Of a stretch of 64,000 nt of DNA, positions 55,606 through 64,000 are shown one piece after another. Source of the DNA: Chiridota heheva (Eukaryota > Echinodermata > Holothuroidea > Apodida > Chiridotidae). The translations under genes were made by a program, and so were the position numbers. Location of the stretch: the NCBI GenBank assembly GCA_020152595.1, contig JAIGNY010001448.1, positions 1,249,501-1,313,500 of the forward strand, written 5' to 3'. Under the pieces are notes generated by a model, which was not told the DNA's origin, did no database searches, and worked only from the letters and a program-made list of their open reading frames with translations. Every line of letters begins with the position of its first letter. Positions within the stretch are counted from its first letter, which is position 1.

Positions 55606-56140
55606 ATCTGTATGTATGTACTGTATGTATGTATCTGTATGTATGTATGTATGTATCTGTATTATGTATGTATGTATCTATCTGTATGTATGTATGTCTG
55701 TATGTATGTATCTGTATGTATGTATGTATCTGTATGTATGTATGTATCTGTATGTATGTATGTATCTGTATGTACAGTATGTATGTATGTATGTATCTGT
55801 ATGTATGTATGTATCTGTATGTATGTATGTATGTATCTGTATATATCTGTACATATGTATCTGTATGTATGTATGTATCTGTATGTATGTACCTGTATGT
55901 ATGTATCTCTATGTATGTATCTGTACATATGTATGTATCTGTATGTATGTATGTATCTGTATGTACTGTATGTATCTGTATGTACTGTATGTATGTATGT
56001 ATCTGTATGTATTTATGTATCTGTATGTATGTATGTATCTGTATGTATGTATGTATGTATGTATCTGTATATATGTAAATATGTATCTGTATGTAAATAT
56101 GTATCTGTATGTATGTATGTATCTGTACGTATGTGTGTTT
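55606..56140 (+). repeat. TGTATGTATC microsatellite of R3
   Basis: (TGTATGTATC)n with TGTA and CTGT variants. Open frames of up to 193 codons (Met-Tyr-Val-Cys repeats) in three plus frames and on the minus strand are artefacts. Confidence 0.95.
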
Positions 56141-56874
56141 GTGTGTTTCTCATGGCCAGCTCGTAAATGCTATCTCAAGAACGGTTCTCATGAATAATGT
56201 CATATGTGGTACACAGATAGCCCATGGTCATGCATATTAATGAGTAGGCGGTGTTTAATGTACACATTTTGAAATGCTCATATCATAACAACCACAACAG
56301 AAATACATGCTTTGTTCCATATTTGGTACAGTTATGATGTTTGCTAATGTGTACATGTTCATGGTATAAACATGTTGAATTTAATTACACTGTAGTATGC
56401 ATAGTGGGCGGGGCTTAATATGATTTTGCTGGAAAAAAACTTGTAATCACGGTATCTGAAAGATAAACTGGATTCAAGTCATATGTGATACACAGGTGTA
56501 CCATGGTGTGTGGATGTACTTTATTGGTTTTGGTGGTGAACCCTGCATATTAATGAGTAGGCGGGGCTTAACTTATTATACTTCAAATATGATACATAAA
56601 CATCCGTACAGTATGTCTGTTTTGCATCATACTTGCTATGATAATGTTGTTAATTATTGTGTGCATGCTAGTGTTATTAATAGGTATGTTTATTTAATTG
56701 ATCTGCATCATGCATGGTAGTTGTGGCATATGAATAAATATCCTCGAACAAATATTTCAAAATATGCAATGACATGACAGTTAATACGAAACTTGCAAAT
56801 CAATCAGCATATGAAAACAAAGCATCAGAAGTACAAAACCTTTTGGTTCTGGTTATGTTATTAATTTTGTGCAT

Positions 56875-57325
56875 CATAGAAAGAAACAATGCATGTTTAT
56901 GAGAAAGTATAGTGCTAAATCCTATCAGATAGTTCATTGGCAGAATCGGAGGTCAATTTTGTTCATTGGCAGAATCGGAGGTCAATTTTTAGGTCAAAAA
57001 GGTCAAATTGACATACTATTTTGTTTTGTTGCTCCAAAAGTTGAAGAGTACTATCAAATGCAAGGTTCTTCAACAATTCATTAAATCTATCAGTAATATT
57101 TTTGTAAGTAGCCACAACAGAGCAGAATGTCACAAATATAGCAGTTTTAGGACATCTCATAATCTAAAATAAAGACCTCATTTGCATAAATTTGCATAAT
57201 TAACCCGGAAATTTTGCAAACCAATGTAAAGTTCAAAGTCTTAGCTTTCAAATAACATAAACTTGTATCAGTAGAAAAGGAAAATAAATTTGTGAAAAAG
57301 CCCCCCTTCCAAAAAAATTTTGGTT
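56875..57325 (+). mobile_element. Fragment related to the right end of the piggyBac element
   Basis: Similar over ~400 bp to 63505-63945 (shared: CATCATAGAA, TTTTTAGGTCAAAA, ATCAAATG-AAGG, GACCT-ATTTGCATA, CTTTCCAAAAA). It lacks the terminal TTAA boundary. A 28-bp tandem duplicate (TTCATTGGCAGAATCGGAGG, 56933 and 56960) lies inside. It abuts the polymerase fragment. Confidence 0.6.
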
Positions 57326-58050
57326 TTCGATTCTAGAGGTCTGTACAAATAGTTACTGAGAAATGAGCGAAGTGCGGGAAAATTCTTCTTCATTTCCCGA
57401 AATTGACATTCCCAAATTTCTTCATAATTACACCCCTGTTTGATAATATATTCCCGAATTTCATTGGTATTCTCGTACAATGTCTTCATGGGGACCTCTT
57501 TCCTTTCAATAATTTCCTTATCTCTGGTTAATCAACAGTTAATGCCCATGGCAGTAACACCTATGAAACTGATAGACCATGTTTGTTTTTGCACAAAATC
57601 CATCGACCGGAATGCATCTCAACCCCACCCTTTTCTCTTGCCCGTTCATGCTGTGTTGAAGGGAAATAACCTTGTCGAAGGCTTTTCACTCTAACCGCTC
57701 ATTACTGATGAATCGAGCATGGGTGGCTTTGAAACTTGCTTTCTTTACGTCGAGTATAACTGCCAGTAGGCATATCCTGCATGATAGCCCAGAGGTAAAG
57801 GGCGTAAGCATCGTGGCCAATAATTTTCTGGCAAACATGCGAAGTGTTATGAATGTACGTTTTTCCCATATCTTGGTACCTATTGAAAATGATAGAGGAT
57901 CCACCCACAAGATGTTTACGAAAGGTGTAGTACAGGTTTTTGTTCTGATCATTGAAAAGATAGAAAGGAGTGCTGTCAGACATTTGGAAAAGATACTTCA
58001 TGGTCAAACCCAAATACCCCAATGCTTTTTAAACCAAAAAAGCTCGCAAT
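57326..58050 (-). pseudogene. Protein-primed DNA polymerase B fragment, Polinton type
   Basis: From 58022 downward on the minus strand: LVGGSSIIFNRYQDMGKTYI, then HDAYALYLWAIMQDMPTGSY, whose ALYLWA(I)-x-Q-x-M-P-T-G block is typical of the exonuclease/polymerase region of protein-primed family B polymerases of Polintons and linear plasmids. Broken frames in 57490-57700 and a frame from 57489 (REYIIKQGCNYEEIWECQFR, ALRSFLSNYLYRPLESKTK) continue the same protein. At least four shifts or stops; the polymerase active-site C-terminus is missing. It is not next to the Polinton at 32.8-39.3 kb. Confidence 0.8.
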
Positions 58051-58099
58051 GAAACCTGGAGTTTTACCCTTTACCTCCGAAAACACCGAGAGCTACAAT

Positions 58100-60385
58100 G
58101 CCCCTCTCACCCTATCTGAAGTAAAGCAAGCCATCCACAATGCTGGCTGCACCTCCAAGGGCCCAGATAACATTCTCTACCAAAGTTGACTACACTAAGT
58201 TCCTGGGTTTATCTATAGACCCCAAGCTCTCCTACAAGCAACACATCACCAACCTGAAACAAATGCAATAGCTCCTCTCCGCCTCCTCTCCAACAGTACT
58301 TGGGGTGCGAACCCCCATGCTCTCCTCAAAATCTTCAGGCTCACCATTCATGCCAAACTCGACTACTGCAATATTGTCTACTGTGCCGCTCACAACTCTT
58401 TCCTCAACCACATCAACACCATCCAAAATGAAGCCCTCAGGCTTTGTCTGGGTACCTATTTTCTTTTCTTCCTACCCCTGGAATGATCTAACCTCTCAGG
58501 CACAATTTGACCCTCGCTTTCGTGGTGCCGTTAAGCCCTCATCAAACAAACAAACCTACCAGTTTCTGAAACACCTCCCCAACAAGGCCACCACTACCCT
58601 ACTCACCATCCTCAACCACATTTGGTCCTCACACTCTTTCCTCCTATATGGAGGACAGCTATCATCACTCGCGTCCACAAACCGGGGAAGGACAGTACCG
58701 ACCCCCTTCCAGCTACCGCCCTCCTTCCAGCTACCGCCCCATCGCCCTTACCTGCTCTCTCTGTAATATTAATGAAAGGATTATTAAACTGGTTCCTTGA
58801 GACCAACAGAATCTTCTCCCCTCACCAAAGCGGCTTCCGGAATTGTCGGATTACTCTGGACCAGTAAGTCATGTCGACACCGCTATCCGGGAATCCTTTG
58901 ACTTCGAGAAAGCTTTCGACACTACTTGGAAATACGGCGTTACCTATTGGTTTCACACTCTCGGCCTCACAGGCCACCTCCCTATCTTTATTTAAAACTT
59001 CCTCTCACACAGGCAATTTCAAGTTCGTATTGGCTACACCCTCTCCAACCCCCAAGAAGAGGGCGTCCCCCAAGGCAGCATCCTCTACCCTACTCTCTTC
59101 AACCTGAGCATAAACAACATCGCGAACAATCTTGGCCCCAACATCAAACGTGCCCTCTATGTGTACGACTTCACCATCTTCTACTCCTCCCCTAGCTTTC
59201 CTATTGTTGAAAGTAGGCTCCAACTTAGCCTCAACTGGCTGCAAGATTACTTCAACAAATTGATTTTAAATTCTTCAAAGACACAGCAGTCTGCATGCAT
59301 TTCTGCCATTTTAACAACCTCCACCCCAACACAAATTTTATGCTCTACGGCAGTCGCATTACTAAAGTTGACCACACTAAGTTCCTGCTTTTAACCCTAG
59401 ACCCCAAGCTCTCCTACAAGCAACACATCACCAACCTGAAACAGAAATGCAACAGCTCCCTCAACAATATCCACCTCCTCTCCAACACCACTTGGGGTGC
59501 GAACCCCCATGCTCTCCTTAAAATCTTCAGGCTCACCATTTGTGCCAAGCTCGACTACGTCAAAATTGTCTACTGTGCTGCTCACAACTCTTACCTCAAG
59601 CACATCAACACCTTCCAAAATAAAGCCCTCAGGCTTTGCCTGCATGCTTACATTACTTCCATCACCAGCCTTCACATTGAAGCCAACAAACCCCCCTTTT
59701 TGCTAAGGTGTAGAAAGTTTAGCCTTCCCTATGCTTCTAGAGCCCTCACCAACACCCAAAACCTTGTATACAACCTCATTAGGTACCCCAATTTCTCCAC
59801 CCTCTTTGATAGGACTAAAACCCTATCCCCTTCCTTTAGCTTATGCAACAAACCTGACCTCCACCATCTCAGCATCACCCCCACTCTTGGCACCTTTTCC
59901 TGGCCCAGTTTTCCTCCCTGGGTCACCCACCCTCCCTTCCATCCACCTGGGCCGCTCCACTCATTACAAAACCCAAACCCACCCCAACCTCTTCACTAAC
60001 CTCCACAACCAAATCAAAGACCAACTACACCTCCATCTATATTAATGGCTTTAAGGAAGGCAACAAGACAGGTGCTGCTGCCGTCACCCAAGACATCACC
60101 CTCATAGCAGGCTTCCCGACTACTCGTCCATCATCTCGGCTGAGGTCAAGGCCATCCTACTCGCCCTCAACTATATTGAGTACTCCCCGCTCAGCCACTT
60201 TGCCATCTTCTCAGACTCCCAAGTCTCTCCTTACTTCTATACTTAAGTGGGATAACCCCATGTCCCACCTCCTCCCCCATAAAGTCCTTTTGCCCCCCTC
60301 TGTAGAAAAAGTATCCTTTTCTTCTGGATACCCAGCCCATGTTGGCTTCCCCGGCAATGACAGAGCTGATTCAGACAAACAATAA
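58100..60385 (+). pseudogene. LINE reverse transcriptase and RNase H remnant
   Basis: In order: LSEVKQAIHNAGCTSKGPDN (58107-58166), FLKHLPNKATTTLLTILNHI, ITRVHKPGKD, DFEKAFDTTWKYGVTYWFHT (about 58900, first Asp present), EEGVPQGSILYPTLF (about 59060), VYDFTIFYSS in place of the A-D-D box (58-59.18 kb; only one Asp), W-L-Q-D-Y-F-N-K, thumb (59330-59660, YKQHITNLKQKCNSSLNNIH), then RNase H (about 60030-60380: IYINGFKEG..., LLALNYIEYSPLSHFAIFSD, YPAHVGFPGNDRAD). Stops at 58867 and 60247 and several shifts make it inactive. Confidence 0.82.
58183..58555 (+). mobile_element. Small LINE retrocopy inserted in its own family
   Basis: Starts in RT thumb sequence (AAGTTGACTACACTAAGTTC, matching 59369) and, after an internal jump near 58452, ends in the 3' tail GTGGTGCCGTTAAGCCCTCA and ACAAACAAAC. 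Flanked by CTACCA at 58177-58182 and 58556-58561. Removing it rejoins the ILYQF codons of the host LINE exactly. Confidence 0.9.
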
Positions 60386-60800
60386 TCTTGTTGCTTTTTC
60401 TTGTCTTTTTTTTTTCTTTTTCATTTTGAATGTTTCTAATAACACCAAGTTGTTTCAAAGATTGAATTAACATAGTAGACTTTGATGGCACACCCAGATG
60501 AAAAATGCGCCCTTTCTATAATCTACCTTCTCTAATCTGACCAGCCCGCCGGGGAAACTAGGGCACACATCTTTCTGGAAAAGAAATAAACCTATTTCCT
60601 ACGCCAAAATTCTTATGGTCTCCGCCATTGACCCTCCCTCCTAACATCCTTCCATTTCACCAACCTTTATCCACATGAATATCCTCGCATCCATTGTGGA
60701 ATCCCCCACTCCTTCACCCATAATAAAGCTTACCCCAACAGGGTGGTATATAAGTCTACTGTCCCTGGATACACACTGACCCTATTTGACTCCTCCAGGT

Positions 60801-61352
60801 TAACCGTAAGGGGCATCTGATCACCTTCTGGGTGATGCTAGACCAGCTTTACATGTCGACGCGCAATCGCCACAACAAAATGTAGCTCGAATGATGCATA
60901 CATTACTATAATGATTGTTGTCTTTCATTTTCCCCTTAAAAACAGCCATCTGATTTAGCTTTGCAGTCAGGAGATTTTCAACATAAGCCATAATTTCAAT
61001 CATCAAATAAAATTTCAATTGTAAGTTTCCTGTCTCCCTTTTATGCTAACATATTCCATCATGCACCATTTTCATGCCTGACTTTTATTGATTCGCATGC
61101 GTAGCATTATGCAAACCTATGTAATGGGATTACGTTCGGACGTCCGGCCGGCCGGCCACAGATTTGTCCTGAAATTTCCTCAGGAATGATGAGGTTTTTT
61201 GAGAATTCCTTAGAAAATGTGAAAGTTTCTGTAGAGTTCGTCAGAAAAAGGTAAATTTCTTCAGAGTTCCTCAGAAAAAGGTAAAGTTTCTTCAGATATC
61301 CTTATGGAAGGTTAGAATTTTCTTATAAAATGTTAAAGTTTTTTAGAGATAC
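60801..61352. other. Spacer with short degenerate repeats
   Basis: CAGAAAAAGGTAAAGTTTCT-type units recur about four times at 61190-61340. A GGCCGGCCGGCC run lies at about 61145-61156. No gene seen. Confidence 0.5.
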
Positions 61353-61984
61353 TTAACCCTTACTCTCCCAACCGTGACAATTACGATCCATTTTCCAATT
61401 TTTTTTTTGAGTACCTTCCCAAAATCCTATAGAGCTGCAAATACGTTAATTCAAACCAGATTGAATAGATCTTTCATAATATGGTTATTTTGTTGGGGGG
61501 TTAGATTGAAATTTTTTGAGTAAAATCGTTACAAAAAGTGCATTTTTAAAAAAGTGCATTTTTTTTTTTTTTTTTTTTGAAAGACGAATGTCATACGTGA
61601 ATATTTTTTCTATTTTTTTTTTTTTTTTTTTTTTTTTGAAAGGAATACGTGAATATTTTTTCTTTTTTTTTCTTCAGGTAAAGTATAAAGATAGTTTGAA
61701 TTGTTGGTTGCTACACGATTTTTACTTGTACTTGGTCAATGTTTGTGTTTTTTGGAGAAAATATGCCAAAATTTGTGATTTTGGACCTTTTTGATAAAAA
61801 ATTATAAAAACGCCCAAATATTGTATTGGAATTTTTAAAATCTCTACGGATAGAGGAGAAATAGATCGTTCAGACGAACTATTACAATAACAGATGCACC
61901 CCCTCTACTTGCCTAAAAGGTCTCTGATAATGACGCAATTTTTTTTTTTTTTTTTTTTTCCCTCGCACATTCGACATCACAAAA

Positions 61985-62180
61985 TGGCGAGATACAAGTT
62001 ACAACGTCGAACGTGCCTTCCGACTCCTATGTTTTCTTCAGAATAATGATGACTCAGAGGGGTCGGAAGGTATTTCTGATGAAGAAGATGTACCAGAACT
62101 CGACCAGATTGAGGAAGAAGAGAATATAGAGCCTGCTGAGATGGATAGTGATCTGTTCCAAATTACGGAGTTGGTGAGTG
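61985..62180 (+). pseudogene. piggyBac-like transposase N-terminal exon remnant
   Basis: An ATG at about 61983 gives only a short frame; the neighbouring frame reads YNVERAFRLLCFLQNNDDSE, then a long acidic tract (GISDEEDVPELDQIEEEENI) ending at TTGGTGAGTG, a plausible donor. A helix followed by an acidic tract is typical of the N-terminus of piggyBac-type transposases. A one-base shift near the start codon breaks it. Confidence 0.5.
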
Positions 62181-62837
62181 TTTTCTTCCAAAATAGCGAA
62201 AGTACTACATTGTAAATGTGTAGTAATAAAATAAGGCTTATAGAATTCTAATGATAAATTAGCGGGGATATTTTGCTTGTTACGAGAAACAAGTAAAAGG
62301 GACACTAAAATCACATATAAAAAAGAGGATTTAGGTCCTTTCTATAATATCCCGGATGAAACAAATGAAAGCTGAACCCCAATAATAACATTTCTAAATG
62401 GACTGAAATATATGTATTTCCCAATGGCAAAATTGTAAATTTAGGCCTACTGAAATATGTGTATTCCCAATTTCACAAAATCCAAGTTCCATTATTTCAG
62501 GGGCCGAAATCACAATTTTATGGGGGAAAGTGGAGTAGGGGTCCCATGTTAGGGCAAAATACACATAATGGGGGTGCCCCAGGCCCATTTAGAGGAAAAT
62601 GCTTGTATATAGGCCTAGTACCGGTACATTATTTTGATGCCCCATTTTTTGGGACCATGATCCTTTTCCCCTCCCCCTGGCTATGCCACTGTTGTGGTGA
62701 TGACTAGATCGATAAAACAAACATTTTGGACCCCTGTATGTACCCCGGCTTCCCGGCTGTAAAGTCTGTCCCCACGGTTACCACAAAATTGTGGGGCAGG
62801 TTAGAAACCACAATAACATGTTATGCGATAACATATT

Positions 62838-63163
62838 ATGCGTATGCTTGAAGAGGACGAGCCGCCCGCTACTCCCCAACCCAAGAGGAAGAGGGACAGA
62901 CCGTTGAAGATGAGCCCAGGCCCCTCTTCCAGGCCTTCCGCTGCAGTCTCGCCACCATCACCACTCAAAGAAAATCCGACTGCAGCGGAAAAAGCTGCCT
63001 TCAAAACCATGGAGGAAAAGCGGAACGTTCGGCTGCAGGAGATACAACGGTCGAAGGTCATCCCTGCAGCCGATAAAGACTATCATCTGTGGGAAGTACT
63101 GGTGGAGAGTGACCGGGATCGACACGAGGTCTTCGGTAACTGGTTATGGGAAGACCAAACTAA
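62838..63163 (+). CDS. Exon-like ORF inside the piggyBac element
   Basis: Open for 111 codons from an ATG at 62838, with a strong GTAAGT donor at about 63164. Residues: acidic start, a basic patch KRKRDRPLK, a Ser/Pro linker, a predicted helix AAEKAAFKTMEEKRNVRLQE, and DYHLWEVLVESDRDRHEVFG. GC content is higher than in the surroundings. It has a nuclear-localisation-like look. I do not recognise the family; it may be the element's own second exon (targeting or DNA-binding part) or a captured host exon. No clear acceptor was located upstream. Confidence 0.45.
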
Positions 63164-64000
63164 AGTAAGTTGAATGAATATAGTTGCAATTTTTTTTTTT
63201 TTTTTTTTTTTTAATTCTATTTGCAGCAACAAGGTATAGCAGAAGACTATACCATTTCTTATGAATTCCATGTGGAATGAACAGAAGTAAGTGTTCAATA
63301 GATAATCAGCATAGTCTATCAACATAAAAGTAGCTGTGAAGCTTGTAATGGCTGAAATTGGGTCAGAAATAAACAAAAAACACTTTCGTGCATAATAAAT
63401 AAGGTAAATGACCTAATTTGCATATCATTTGCATAATTTCTTATTTTATTTTTTGCAAATGATGATGTAAACATCTTGTTTTTCTGCATTCTATTAGTTT
63501 TGGACATCATAGAAGGGGAAAATGCATTTTTTTGGAAAATTTAGTGCCATACACTATTAGATAGATTATTCACAGAATTGGGGGATAATTTTTAGGTCAA
63601 AATGTACCAAATTTTTCATATTTGCGTCATTTTTTTTCTTCTGATTCCTAAAAATCCATGAATAGTATCAAATGAAAGGTCTTTCCAAGGACGATTCAGA
63701 AATTCTATCCATATTTTTTTGCTATTTAGCCACAAGGCACAAGCGTGTCATAAAGATAGAATGTTTGCAGACCTAATATTTGCGACCTAATTCAATGACC
63801 TAATTTGCATATTTGAGTTCAGAAATATGCACATTTTTGGAAAGTTCAACATGTTAGCTTTCATAAAAGTCGAACTTGTTTTGGTACAAATGGAACAGAA
63901 AGTGCTGAAAAAATCCTCTTTCCAAAAATTTCAGAAATAGCTTATTCTATTTTTGGAACCTTGGGAGAGTAAGGGTTAAGGTAGGATTGAAGACTAGTTT

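Larger units (their letters stand above)
47898..56860 (+). repeat. R-family repeat, copy R3, split by the DIRS element
   Basis: The left end (47898-48009: ATGAGATATCATCGGGAAC, then TGTATCTATGTA repeats) and the right part (55606-56860, ending CAAAACCTTTTGGTTCTGG) form one R copy. The DIRS element is in its microsatellite. Confidence 0.8.
58055..60800 (+). mobile_element. RNase H-bearing LINE (I/Jockey-like), degenerate
   Basis: From the RT fingers to the C-terminus on the plus strand, no endonuclease seen, so 5'-truncated. It contains a nested retrocopy at 58183-58555. The last part (60560-60800) holds a C-terminal Cys/His remnant (HPHCGIP-type). The insert of unrelated T-rich DNA at 60385-60500 separates RNase H from it. 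Confidence 0.8.
61357..63975 (+). mobile_element. piggyBac-like transposon, TTAA-flanked
   Basis: Perfect 15-bp inverted tips CCCTTACTCTCCCAA, each flanked by TTAA (61353-61356 and 63976-63979). 2,619 bp. T-runs of about 20 occur at 61560, 61615, 61940 and 63190. It lacks the DDD catalytic domain of the transposase, so it is non-autonomous. Confidence 0.92.

Noticed and set aside
55612..56197. Three overlapping plus frames of ~150-190 codons rich in Met-Tyr-Val-Cys
   Set aside because: They translate a (TGTATGTATC)n microsatellite.

Overview
This window looks like nuclear DNA of a marine deuterostome invertebrate (echinoderm- or hemichordate-like). The signs are an intron-bearing TTC7-family host gene, very dense and diverse transposons (DIRS, Polinton, several hAT families, piggyBac, several LINE clades, a tRNA-derived SINE), many minisatellites and AT-rich intergenic DNA. 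The species cannot be fixed from sequence alone. There is no bacterial gene layout, rRNA, true tRNA or CRISPR.

The only host gene I can support is TTC7 on the minus strand. Coding exon 1 is at 11125-11248, exon 2 at 4060-4208 and exon 3 at 3072-3243; splice sites and phases agree, and the rest of the gene lies beyond the left edge. Its introns and the roughly 53 kb upstream of its start codon are filled with mobile DNA.

Layout: 40-2100 is a copy of a repeat family (called R here) with internal ~300-bp periodicity; three more copies lie at 21.0-22.8, 45.2-46.9 and 47.9-56.9 kb. 3.0-11.2 kb is TTC7 with a LINE tail, a ~1.15-kb inverted-repeat element, two minisatellite arrays in opposite orientation and a LINE fragment between them. 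14.7-18.9 kb is an AT-rich palindromic element whose long inverted repeats each carry the first part of the same unidentified gene; a LINE, itself hit by a SINE, sits in the right arm. 19.6-24.9 kb holds hAT-like elements with 8-bp target duplications. 28.8-30.1 kb is an inverted-repeat element around a 51-bp minisatellite. 31.9-39.6 kb is a three-level nest: a TA-flanked MITE, inside it a hAT element (7/8 TSD match), inside that a 6.5-kb decayed Polinton (perfect GGCAGG 6-bp TSD). A second, opposite copy of that hAT sits in a LINE 3' end at 40.95-41.87 kb.

45.0-47.1 kb is a TTAA-flanked MITE holding an R copy. 48.0-55.6 kb is a DIRS-type tyrosine-recombinase retrotransposon with inverted termini, an internal complementary region and broken GAG, RT/RNase H and recombinase genes; it sits in the microsatellite of another R copy. 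57.3-58.05 kb is a stray protein-primed DNA polymerase B fragment of Polinton type. 58.06-60.8 kb is an RNase H-bearing LINE that received a small retrocopy of its own family. 61.36-63.98 kb is a TTAA-flanked piggyBac-like element.

Every mobile-element gene I checked has stops or frameshifts, so the window is mainly a record of layered insertion. The most unusual item is the palindromic element at 14.7-18.9 kb, where one gene family crosses the repeat boundary on both sides and ends in different C-termini, a layout known from linear DNA viruses with terminal repeats.
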